Shown here: piece by piece, positions 58,401-64,000 of the stretch | Position numbering within the stretch: the stretch's first letter is position 1 | How the letters are laid out: each line of letters opens with the position of its first letter | DNA from: JAAYYY01 sp964579295 | GTDB taxonomy: Bacteria; Chloroflexota; Anaerolineae; Promineifilales; Promineifilaceae | DNA: 64,000 nt | Reading direction: 5' to 3' | Assembly (NCBI GenBank): GCA_964579295.1 | Contig: CAZOGK010000011.1 | Coordinates: 1 to 64,000 of the forward strand | The notes under the pieces: model-generated | What the model saw: only the letters and a program-made list of their open reading frames with translations | Told to the model about the DNA's origin: nothing | Databases searched by the model: none | Position numbers and translations under genes: made by a program

Positions 58401-59999
58401 CAGCAGGAGAGCCAGCGCGCCGACGTCTATTCCGCGCTCGGCGACGCCTATCTCCATCTCGGCCACACAGACGAGGCGGTAGCCGCCTACGACGAGGCCA
58501 TCAAGCTCGATAAGCGTCATGCTCCGGCCCACCTCGGTCTTGGTCACGTGCGGCGCATGCGCCAGCGCCCGACCGAAGCCCTGGTCGCCTACCGCCAGGC
58601 GGCTACCGTGCGCCCCGACTATGCGCCGGCCTATTACGGTATGGCGCTCGTCTACGAGCAGATTGGTTTTCTCTCTGAAGCGATCCGGGCAGCCGAACGC
58701 GCTGTCGAGCACGCGCCCGGCGATTGCGCCATGCGCCTGCTGCTGGCCAGCCTCTACGAGCGCACCGGCCGCACCGAAGAAGCGCTATCGGCGTTCCAGG
58801 CGCTCTATAACGACTTCCCCCAGGAAGCCGGCGCCAGCGCCGGCCTGGGCCTCGCTTACCTGCAGCTCAACCATTTGCAGGCGGCGCAGCAGGCTTTTGC
58901 CACAGCGCTGGAGCTCGACGCCGACAGCGCCGACGCGCAGGCCGGGATGGCCGACGTCCTGCGGCTGACTGGGCAGCACGAGCAGGCCGAAGCCGCTTAC
59001 CAGCGGGCAAACGAGCTGAACCCGCAGCGCGGCCGGTCGTTCGCCGGACTCGGTTACCTATACACGGAACGGGCCGAGTGGGAGAAGGCGCTGCAGGCTT
59101 TCCAAAAGGCTATCTCGCTTGACCCACAGGACGCCAACGCGCGCTACGGGCTGGGTGAGGTCTACCGCCGCCTGCAGCGGACCGACGAGGCGCTGGCCGC
59201 CTATCAGCGGGCGCTCCACCTCAACCCCAAGCTGACGGCCCCCTACCTGGGCAAGGGTCACATCTACCGCTCTATCGACAGCCTCTACGACGCCATCCAT
59301 GCCTACAAGCGCGCTGTCGCCCTCGATCCGGGCCTGGTCGCCGGCCATGTGGGTATGGGCGAGGTCTATTACGACTGGAACCAGTTTGACGAAGCGCTGG
59401 CCGCCTTCGGCAAGGCGCTGGCCCTGGAGCCTGATACAGCGGCCGCCCACCTGGGCATCGGCAATATCTATCGCGAGCGCGGCGAGCACGAGCGCGCTAT
59501 TGCCGCCTACGAAGAGGCGATCCGCCTCGATCCGCAAGCGCCGGCCGCCTATGCCTATCTGGCCGACGTCTACAACAGCCGCGGCGAGACCGAGCGCGCC
59601 GTCGCGGCCTACCAGGCGGCCGTCAGCCTGCATCCGGATGACGTGCTCTCGCTCGGCTCGCTCGCCGGGCTCTATCGCAAGCTTGGCCGGCAGGCTGAAT
59701 TTGAGCAAACCGTCACTGCGGCGCGCGAGCGCATGTCCCCGGACGACGTCTACAACCGGGCCTGTCTGGAAGCAATTGCCGGCAATCGCCAGCAGGCGCT
59801 GCAGCTACTAGGCCGGGCGCTTGCCCGGCGCCAGGTGAGCGTCGCCCATGTGCGCCAGGACCCCGACTTCGACTTCATTTGTGACGACCCGGCCTTCATA
59901 GCCCTGCTGGACCAGCACGAGCGCCGGGGCCACGAGGAGCCGCTTACCGGTTCCGACGAGGTGGAGGACACACCGGCGCCGTTCGACGGGGCCGACTAA
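52425..59999 (+). CDS. Giant STAND-type NTPase with about 52 tandem TPR repeats
   Basis: The product has 2,524 residues. The N-terminal 450 form an AP/NACHT-like STAND ATPase: FVGRIEEQKQFRAAL, Walker A YGDGGIGKTTLARRF (46-53 core), Walker B LIVVLDNYELVD near 241-247, a sensor-like LIWVLSDRNDLL, and CRGIPLAVQEAA resembling the GLPLA motif. A helical region (450-670) leads to about 52 consecutive 34-residue TPR units to residue 2440. The units have the canonical W/Y-LG-Y and A-Y-AL-P positions and no long gaps. A short TPR-type tail ends in DPDFDFICDDPAF and an acidic C-terminus. No membrane helix, signal peptide or separate effector domain precedes the ATPase. STAND proteins use repeats to sense a ligand and oligomerise. 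The start is GTG at 52425 with GAGGG 5 nt upstream. It is a single-gene unit. Confidence 0.85.
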   Translation: MSEASTVENRPFVGRIEEQKQFRAALSELLAAPAGETLPYICLLYGDGGIGKTTLARRFCHIAASEEPFAGEFDLLWIDWEDERKKSPSLRVGSHQIAVETICRTFYSAAVRQKWGRQFSAYHKTLRQRDEAVHEATAALSGQHDWDEFGILRTLGADALARIIRLQFPVIGDAGEALVEAFFDAGLQVGAEQAVRLRAAVERHLRGALKPAAFEHLLNPEEQLVLALARGLNRVARRQRLIVVLDNYELVDRVDVWIRQLMRSAGPRLIWVLSDRNDLLQSRLFGNEYFHGYADDIPRRLLPYPMRPLAVDDVRRYFAAAVPERPLDGAETEAISRVCRGIPLAVQEAAAIWQSGAALHEIAGDITISTPGNQIVQKLTNRYLQHVVAESDRQAIFALALADGDVDLLRAMLRPEGGSSELDGLLRRLERDYASVHAAHARLHDDPAHFCREYLRAPLHRKSRRVLRLNERAVAALRERLRQLEVGLPDLAARCADDDWVQTALQLAQFLFWVDEVEAWSWLIPRYVEGIAFSDDLRRGLVTVAVAWHGSLSDTGERLLAVLRDESSDTPLLSVLQQLRARGWLEGAGAEERAAILKMQQARHLLRHDRIRAALAYYEQVAARLDQDNAALRRQLADHYETAARHLLQRAREGASASALLEQVTTWFPERQQAWYLLGVAYSEGGDADKALAALQRTLALDESHLAAHLRLGALYREMGDFEQAHATYEKALALEPEAVATRRGLGELYLAEGRVDEAVAAFQTARAKAPDDVASLVGLGEVYLQQGHDADALAAFQQVLEELPDHVAALRGLAEVQWRLGDYDAARAVYEKLLTIDAGDAVAHLGMGRLYQRDDQAGPALEHYQMAATLQPKAADAHRGVGDMMRAAGNVGEARIAYEEAIALDPQAAAAYAGLAHIYHTLGRPEEALQAYQQAAGIEPDFASSQSLLGHIYLALGRYAEAVAGYERAIEAEGGEATLYTGLGDAYAGLEQWDEAATAYEAALQLAERHVRALEGLARVHLAREETAAALRCLRQAVALDPANPVAHQQIGDIAAERGATERAVVAYQRALNLAPERAELHIALGHALIRLRRWQEADTSLRRAAVLAPTAALAHVGLGHIARQRGEWEQAIGAYRRALQLEPDLAEAHHGLGETFRRLGQRDDARAAFAEAVRLDPAHPHAHTSLAEVLHAAGQHEQALAVLEQALAVNPEDARAYQARGEAHAALGRWQEAGQAYREVIRRRPRWAAPHVGIAAVFAALDRPAAAAAALEKAQQLAPDFPIPTAMLGEQYLRLGRHDEARQAFEEARRQEPDAIGPLMGLGDSFRALASYGEAAAVYTVAAARDQAAPEPHLGLGAIYLASGNLQEALVSFEEALERDPAATTAYCGLGDAYFTLQRLEEARRSYQLALKQDPQCAPAFRGLARIYFRDGRYQEALASYEQALGRAPQEPPDHYLGAIYQALHRPQDAVTAYQAALAAAPEDFETVAGLGDALRATAAWDEALQAYRRAARLQPENVQAYLGLGSVHLQLDNHDLAAAAFQRALALSPQEVEAHKGLAAVYARQEQPELAARIYRQALALAPRDVEALRGLAYACLALKQIEQADELFRRALALNPNDADAYRGLGLTAAYQKDIAAAARTYEQAVALDPARRSAHLGLARAYAELAQHDKAIPAYQRALELHENGDTIPIYLELGRSYLAVEESERAAQIYERLVEMDAQSAAVHCFGGKALAATRNYRDALAAYHRAAELDPDLPDPYVGIGEVCRAEGRIHDALAAYERALRRDPDDVAAYGGLGAIYVRMGHYVAALQAYRRAISLAPRAGAYHAGMGAAHLALGEDESARRAFEQALAHNPRLVDAYEGMGELLRRETKYAAAQEAYEFAIELEPGRATAHAGLGETALAAGRPEIAVEALRQAILLAPDESAYHARLGAALRQQGNAREALGAYEEALAAGNQAVATYEELGLLYLEAGAHDDALLALQRAVQQESQRADVYSALGDAYLHLGHTDEAVAAYDEAIKLDKRHAPAHLGLGHVRRMRQRPTEALVAYRQAATVRPDYAPAYYGMALVYEQIGFLSEAIRAAERAVEHAPGDCAMRLLLASLYERTGRTEEALSAFQALYNDFPQEAGASAGLGLAYLQLNHLQAAQQAFATALELDADSADAQAGMADVLRLTGQHEQAEAAYQRANELNPQRGRSFAGLGYLYTERAEWEKALQAFQKAISLDPQDANARYGLGEVYRRLQRTDEALAAYQRALHLNPKLTAPYLGKGHIYRSIDSLYDAIHAYKRAVALDPGLVAGHVGMGEVYYDWNQFDEALAAFGKALALEPDTAAAHLGIGNIYRERGEHERAIAAYEEAIRLDPQAPAAYAYLADVYNSRGETERAVAAYQAAVSLHPDDVLSLGSLAGLYRKLGRQAEFEQTVTAARERMSPDDVYNRACLEAIAGNRQQALQLLGRALARRQVSVAHVRQDPDFDFICDDPAFIALLDQHERRGHEEPLTGSDEVEDTPAPFDGAD

Positions 60000-60023
60000 C
60001 AGCGCAGGCTGTTAGCTCATTTT
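59996..60023 (+). terminator. Intrinsic terminator after the giant gene
   Basis: An 8-bp stem CTAACAGC/GCTGTTAG with loop GCAG begins within the stop codon and is followed after 4 nt by TTTT. Confidence 0.65.
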
Positions 60024-60055
60024 GTCCTGCCCGAGACGGCTGGCAAAATCCGGTG

Positions 60056-60084
60056 TGGACCATCGCGGGAGCACCGTTTATACT
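60056..60084 (+). promoter_or_regulatory. Candidate promoter of the amino-acid transporter operon
   Basis: TGGACC (60056-60061) lies 17 bp from TATACT (60079-60084). The leader to the ATG at 60317 would be about 225 nt. The rest of the 317-bp gap 60000-60316 holds the preceding terminator, this promoter and an SD-like motif, but no gene. Confidence 0.4.
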
Positions 60085-60232
60085 TGCCGCGGTATTCCAG
60101 TTTACCGGCCAACACAGCACGCAACACTGCCCGTTCATTGGGCTGCCCACATAGCGCGGCGACGATGCCAGCAACGAGGCCAGTTCGGCGCACGACGCGA
60201 CGGGGCTTAACCTACTCGAGACAGATCCAGGT

Positions 60233-60244
60233 AAAGGAGGTGGT
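60233..60244 (+). other. Extended Shine-Dalgarno-like motif in the leader
   Basis: AAAGGAGGTGGT, identical to the 12-mer in the leader of the other binding-protein gene (46049-46060), lies 73 nt before the real start, which has its own AAGGAGG. Confidence 0.5.
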
Positions 60245-60316
60245 ATCAGGCAAACACCGCACGTTAAATCCATTGGTTCTGATCAATAGCTGAACATTTC
60301 AAGGAGGAAAAGGAAC

Positions 60317-61450
60317 ATGCTGTGGAAACGATTGCTTGCCGGTCTCATGTTGGTCTTGATGCTGACCATCGTCGCCTGTGCCGACACGCCTGACCCAACC
60401 ACGGGAGAGACGGTAGAGGTTACACGCCTTGTTGAGGTCACGCGCGTCGTAGAGTCGGGAGGGGATGCGGCGCCGGCTCCCGTCCAGGCAGCGGCGGGCG
60501 AGATCCTGCAGCGCGTTCGCGATCGCGGCCGCGTGGTCTGTGGCGCGCGCACCGATCTGGCCGGATTTGGCTATCTGGACGAGCAGGGCAATACCATAGG
60601 CTTTGACGTCGACCTGTGCCGCGCCGTGGCCGTCGCGCTCTTTAACGATCCCGAGGCGGTGGAGATTGTAAATCTGACGGCCGCCGACCGTGGCCCGGCT
60701 CTGCAGACGGGCGAAGTGGACATGCTCTCGCGTAACGTTACCTGGACATCGTCCCGTGACGCCCAGTGGGGCAACTTCACCCTGATCACCTTCTATGACG
60801 GCCAGGGCTTCATGGTGCCCGCCGACAGCGACGTGGAGACCATTGAAGACCTGGATGGTGCCACCGTCTGTGTCACCAGCGGCACGACCACTCAGCTCAA
60901 CCTCGCCGACGCCTTCCGCCAGCGCGGTCTGGAATACACCGACGTTTCCTTCGAGGATACGGCGACTGTCTACAGCACCTACGAGGGCGAGGGCTGTGAC
61001 GCCGCCACCAGCGACCTATCGCAGCTGGCTGCTATCCAGAGCGGTCTGGCGAACCCGGAGGCGCACCGCATCCTCGACTTCACTATCTCCAAGGAGCCGC
61101 TGACGTCAGCCGTACCACACGGCGACGACCAGTGGTTTGACGTGGTGAAGACCGTCATCTTTGCCCTGATTAACGCCGAAGAGCTGGGCATTAGCTCGGC
61201 TAACGTCGACGAGATGATGAGCAGCGAAAACATCGAAATCCGCCGCCTGCTGGGCCAGGAAGGCGAGTTCGGCCAGGCCGACCTGGGCCTCGACGCCGAC
61301 TTTGCCGCCAACGTCATTCGCGCCGTAGGTAATTACGGCGAGATCTATGATCGCTACATGGGCCCGAATGGCGACGCCTTTACGCTGGATCGAGGCCTGA
61401 ACCGGCTGTGGACCGACGGCGGCATCCTCTACGCGCCGCCGCTCCGCTAA
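60317..61450 (+). CDS. Polar amino-acid ABC transporter substrate-binding lipoprotein (AapJ-like)
   Basis: The 377-residue lipoprotein captures an amino acid outside the membrane. The signal peptide ends at lipobox TIVAC (C21), and a linker with VEVTRLVEVTRVVES follows. The SBP_bac_3 domain begins at GEILQRVRDRGRVVCGAR and has the typical LDEQGNTIGFDVDLCRAVAV, then LTAADRGPALQTGEVDMLSR. The match to AapJ/BztA-type general L-amino-acid binding proteins includes a cysteine pair (C in VVCGAR and DLCRA). AAGGAGG is 9 nt upstream of the ATG. It is the first gene of an Aap/Bzt-like operon. Confidence 0.92.
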   Translation: MLWKRLLAGLMLVLMLTIVACADTPDPTTGETVEVTRLVEVTRVVESGGDAAPAPVQAAAGEILQRVRDRGRVVCGARTDLAGFGYLDEQGNTIGFDVDLCRAVAVALFNDPEAVEIVNLTAADRGPALQTGEVDMLSRNVTWTSSRDAQWGNFTLITFYDGQGFMVPADSDVETIEDLDGATVCVTSGTTTQLNLADAFRQRGLEYTDVSFEDTATVYSTYEGEGCDAATSDLSQLAAIQSGLANPEAHRILDFTISKEPLTSAVPHGDDQWFDVVKTVIFALINAEELGISSANVDEMMSSENIEIRRLLGQEGEFGQADLGLDADFAANVIRAVGNYGEIYDRYMGPNGDAFTLDRGLNRLWTDGGILYAPPLR

Positions 61451-61472
61451 TAGACGGTAGCTTTGAGTAGAA

Positions 61473-61499
61473 GGGACAGGGGCTTCCCGCCCCTGTCCC
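61473..61499 (+). other. Intercistronic stem-loop between aapJ-like and aapQ-like genes
   Basis: A perfect 11-bp stem GGGACAGGGGC/GCCCCTGTCCC with loop TTCCC ends 8 nt before the ATG of the permease gene, leaving no room for a normal ribosome-binding site. It has no T-tract and probably stabilises the upstream mRNA while limiting permease translation. Confidence 0.7.
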
Positions 61500-61507
61500 G
61501 TTCACCC

Positions 61508-62704
61508 ATGGCCACGCAGCGACGCCCCTTTGCCCTGTATACCGAGAGCGGCACGCCTCTCTGGCGTGACGAGCGAGTGATCCGTGCTTTCTCCCAGGTT
61601 GTATCGGCGGTTGTCGTCCTCGGCCTGCTCTACTTCCTGGTGCGCAATATGCTCGACGCGGCGGCAGCGAGAGGCCTGGGGCTGGGCTACGGCTTCCTGG
61701 ACCAGTCGGCCGGCTTTGGCCTGGACGACACGCCCATCCCCTACGACCCATCCATGTCCTTCGCCCGGGCGCTGATCATTGGCCTGCTGAACACGCTACG
61801 GGTGGCGCTGATCGGCATCGTCCTGGCGACCGTCCTGGGCATTATCGTCGGCCTCTCCCGGCTCTCCAGCAACTGGCTCGTGCGCAACCTGGCGAACGTC
61901 TACGTGGAGACCATCCGCAACATCCCGCTGCTCGTCCAGCTCTTTTTCTGGTTCTTTGCCGTCTTCCAGCGGCTGCCCAGCGTGGCCGACAGCATCACGC
62001 TGGGGCCGTTCGCCGCTCTTAACCAGCGTGGCATCTATCTGGTGGCCCTGCGCCGGGGCGAAGGCTTTTCCCTGTGGATGACTACGGTCGCCGTCGCCAT
62101 TGTCCTGGCGGCCGTCATCTCGTTCGTGCTGCACCGCTATCGGCTGCGCACCGGCCGGCGCACCTACACATTCTGGGTAGTCATGTTCATATTGCTGGGG
62201 CTGCCGCTGCTTGGCTGGTTCCTGGCAGGCGGCAGGCCGCTCATCCCCGACTTCCCGACACTGGGGCGCTTCAACTATACGGGCGGCACCACGGTAACGA
62301 CCAATTTCGCGGCGCTGCTGGTCGGGCTCGTCACCTACACCGCAGCCTTCATCGCCGAGGTGGTGCGGGCCGGCGTCCAGGCCGTATCGCGCGGCCAGCG
62401 TGAGGCGGCGCGCTCGCTGGGGCTCAGCGGCCTGCAGGCCATGCGCCTTGTCATCTTCCCCCAGGCGTTGCGCGTCATTATCCCGCCGCTGATCAGCCAG
62501 TATCTCAATTTGACCAAGAACTCCAGCCTCGCCGTCGCCATCGGCTATCCCGATCTCTTTGCCGTGGGCAAGACAATTATCGACCAGGCCGGGCGCGCCG
62601 TTCCCGTGTTCGTTCTGATCATGGTCACCTACCTGATTATCAGCCTCACCTACTCGGTTATCCTGAACATTTATAACCGGCGTATCAGCTTCGTGGAGAG
62701 ATGA
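61508..62704 (+). CDS. Amino-acid ABC transporter permease (AapQ/BztB-like)
   Basis: The 398-residue permease matches AapQ in length and layout. It has an N-terminal helix (VVSAVVVLGLLYFLVRNML), a FGLDDTPIPYDPSMSFARAL segment before the transport core, the HEQ-type PLLVQLFFWFFAVFQ segment, and a central hydrophobic insertion. The EAA loop is GQREAARSLGLSGLQAMRLV, followed by FPQALRVIIPPLISQYLNLT. The start is the ATG at 61508 (MATQRRPFAL), since the longer frame from a TTG at 61463 would run through the hairpin and has no support. Its TGA overlaps the next ATG. Confidence 0.9.
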   Translation: MATQRRPFALYTESGTPLWRDERVIRAFSQVVSAVVVLGLLYFLVRNMLDAAAARGLGLGYGFLDQSAGFGLDDTPIPYDPSMSFARALIIGLLNTLRVALIGIVLATVLGIIVGLSRLSSNWLVRNLANVYVETIRNIPLLVQLFFWFFAVFQRLPSVADSITLGPFAALNQRGIYLVALRRGEGFSLWMTTVAVAIVLAAVISFVLHRYRLRTGRRTYTFWVVMFILLGLPLLGWFLAGGRPLIPDFPTLGRFNYTGGTTVTTNFAALLVGLVTYTAAFIAEVVRAGVQAVSRGQREAARSLGLSGLQAMRLVIFPQALRVIIPPLISQYLNLTKNSSLAVAIGYPDLFAVGKTIIDQAGRAVPVFVLIMVTYLIISLTYSVILNIYNRRISFVER

Positions 62705-63912
62705 CGATGTCGACTATGGCCCCCGACGTCGAGCGCCCGGTCCAGCGTTCCGGCCTCATCAAGTGGCTGCGCGCCAACCTCTTTAGTAGCTGGACCAACA
62801 GCCTGCTGACGCTGCTGGCCCTCTACTTCCTGGCGCGCGTCGTGCCGCCGGCGCTGAACTGGCTGCTCGCGGCCAACTGGGCGCCCGTGCTGACCAGCCC
62901 GGCGCTCTACTTCGTTGGCCAGTATCCGTCGAGCGAGATCTGGCGGCCGGCCATCGGCGTCGTCTTTGTCTCATTCATTATGGGGCTGAGCTGGGGCGTG
63001 TGGCGCGGCCCGCTGCGTACCTTTGCCATTGCCCTGATTGCCGGTTACGCGGTCATCACGTTCCTGCCCGTCAGCGCCGAAACAATTGACCTGCGCGGCC
63101 GGCTATTTTTCGCCGCCAATATCCTCGTCGTGATCCTGGGTCTGGCAGCCAGCCGCACGCCGCTGGGCAAGGGACGTTGGGTCATTCTGCTTGGTCTTGT
63201 CGCCTTCGGCGTCTTCATCCTGCTCGTGCGCGGCCTCGCCGGCAACGCGCTCCTGCCGCAGGTGCAGACGACCCGCTGGGGCGGCCTGATGCTCAACCTG
63301 CTCGTCGCCGCCGTGGGCATTGTCGCCAGTTTTCCGCTGGGCGTGCTGCTGGCGCTGGGCCGGCGCAGCAGTCTGCCCGTCGTCCGGCTCTTTTCGACGC
63401 TGTTCATCGAGCTGGTGCGCGGCGTGCCGCTGATCACCATTCTCTTCCTGGGCTCGCTGCTGCTGCCCCTCTTCTTGCCGGAGCAGGTGCGCATCGACCG
63501 GGTAATCCGCGCCATTCTGGGCATTACCGTATTCAGCGCCGCCTACATGGCGGAAAACGTGCGCGGCGGCCTGCAGGCTATCCCCGAGGGCCAATATGAA
63601 GCAGCCAAGGCCATCGGTCTCAACGGCTTCCAGACCACGCTGCTCATTATCCTGCCGCAGGCGCTGCGGCTGGTCATCCCCACGATTGTCGGCCAGTTTA
63701 TCGCCCTCTTTAAGGATACAACGCTGCTGATCATCGTCGGCATTAACGAGATCCTGGGCATCGGCAAGTCGTTGGTGCTGGGCAACCCGGCCTGGATCAC
63801 TGCCCAGATTGAAGTCTATCTTTTCATCGCCCTGGTTTTCTGGGTATTTACCTACGCCATGTCACACAGCAGCCGCCGCCTGGAACGGGCGCTGGGCGTC
63901 GGCGTGCGCTAA
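62701..63912 (+). CDS. Amino-acid ABC transporter permease (AapM/BztC-like)
   Basis: The 403-residue permease is the partner of the preceding gene. It has a long N-terminal membrane region (WTNSLLTLLALYFLARVVPP, a helix pair around 90-150), then the BPD core with FIELVRGVPLITILFLGSLL and the EAA loop GQYEAAKAIGLNGFQTTLLI, followed by LPQALRLVIPTIVGQFIALF. The ATG overlaps the TGA of the previous gene (ATGA), so the two subunits are made in equal amounts. GGAAGGAG follows for the ATPase gene. Confidence 0.92.
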   Translation: MTMSTMAPDVERPVQRSGLIKWLRANLFSSWTNSLLTLLALYFLARVVPPALNWLLAANWAPVLTSPALYFVGQYPSSEIWRPAIGVVFVSFIMGLSWGVWRGPLRTFAIALIAGYAVITFLPVSAETIDLRGRLFFAANILVVILGLAASRTPLGKGRWVILLGLVAFGVFILLVRGLAGNALLPQVQTTRWGGLMLNLLVAAVGIVASFPLGVLLALGRRSSLPVVRLFSTLFIELVRGVPLITILFLGSLLLPLFLPEQVRIDRVIRAILGITVFSAAYMAENVRGGLQAIPEGQYEAAKAIGLNGFQTTLLIILPQALRLVIPTIVGQFIALFKDTTLLIIVGINEILGIGKSLVLGNPAWITAQIEVYLFIALVFWVFTYAMSHSSRRLERALGVGVR

Positions 63913-63925
63913 GGGAAGGAGTAAG

Positions 63926-64000
63926 ATGAACGACGGCAACGGCGCCAACCCGATGATTATCTGCCACGATGTTCATAAATGGTTTGACGACTTTCACGTG
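63926..64000 (+). CDS. Amino-acid ABC transporter ATPase, partial (AapP/GlnQ-like)
   Basis: Only the first 25 residues are in the window: MNDGNGANPMIICHDVHKWF and onward DDFHV. This is the N-terminal strand of a GlnQ/AapP-type ATPase (…VHKWFG-FHVL). GGAAGGAG lies 5 nt upstream of the ATG. Position after SBP, AapQ and AapM makes the call almost certain. Confidence 0.8.
   Translation, partial: MNDGNGANPMIICHDVHKWFDDFHV

Noticed and set aside
60240..60294. Possible leader peptide (GTG start, ends NPLVLINS) before the amino-acid transporter
   Set aside because: The GTG is directly adjacent to the SD-like motif with no spacer, so initiation is unlikely; the frame is part of a longer random open frame.
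1..64000. CRISPR arrays, tRNA or rRNA genes, insertion sequences
   Set aside because: Intergenic regions were read for spaced direct repeats, cloverleaf sequences and transposase motifs; none were found. The tandem TPR coding repeats are protein-level and not near-identical DNA.

Overview
This is a GC-rich, densely packed bacterial chromosome segment, most consistent with a member of the Chloroflexota (Anaerolineae-like). That assignment is inference. It rests on a secretin-less Tad pilus cassette of the type CpaE-CpaF-TadB-TadC with a 51-residue Flp pilin; several NarL/FixJ regulators with a cytoplasmic DegS-type kinase; lipoproteins carrying 'VEVTR' linkers after the lipobox; VWA-like/FHA membrane proteins; and a P22-type antirepressor-like gene. 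No rRNA, tRNA, CRISPR array, transposase or prophage structural module was seen.

Layout. 1-4.7 kb (minus): a partial antirepressor-like gene coupled to a thiolase, then ilvE, mgsA and a type II NADH dehydrogenase. 4.7-7.4 kb (plus): an Lgt-like membrane protein, a nitrilase-family amidohydrolase and era, ending in a terminator. 7.6-9.8 kb: a Tat-exported coiled-coil protein, a HAD phosphatase and a PRC-barrel-like protein. 10-12.7 kb: three consecutive response regulators (one complete, one receiver only, one with a degenerate receiver), each followed by the same palindrome TAGGG-N5-CCCTA, then a structured non-coding stretch. 12.7-16.4 kb: two divergent VWA-like/FHA proteins. 16.4-21.1 kb: a UvrD-like helicase, a nucleotidyltransferase-like protein, hpf and comF. 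21.2-28.2 kb (minus): the Tad pilus operon, flp, and a DegS/DegU pair. 28.2-33.5 kb (minus): a polyprenol-phosphate mannose synthase with three membrane glycosyltransferase-type proteins. 33.7-35.8 kb: a RimK-like ligase converging on a receiver protein. 36-46 kb (minus): an oligopeptide-type ABC transporter with one very large binding protein, two permeases and four ATPases. 46.3-49 kb: a zinc-peptidase-like protein, mutY and two small genes. 49-52.1 kb (minus): an M23 endopeptidase fused to a barrel domain, and a divergent FtsZ paralogue. 52.4-60 kb (plus): one 2,524-residue STAND-type NTPase with about 52 tandem TPR repeats, with its own promoter and terminator. 60.3-64 kb (plus): a polar amino-acid ABC transporter, cut by the window end.

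Functional themes are surface biology and signalling: pili, lipoproteins, mannosyl transfer, peptide and amino-acid uptake, cell-wall remodelling, and many receiver or FHA modules. The items most likely to be new are the giant STAND-TPR gene divergent from the FtsZ-like/M23 pair (49-60 kb), the regulator cluster with its shared palindrome and candidate structured RNA (10-12.7 kb), and the PhoB-like direct repeats on the consensus promoter of the peptide transporter (about 46.15 kb). Long plus-strand frames lying opposite real minus-strand genes (for example across 43.3-45.9 kb) were treated as GC-driven shadows.
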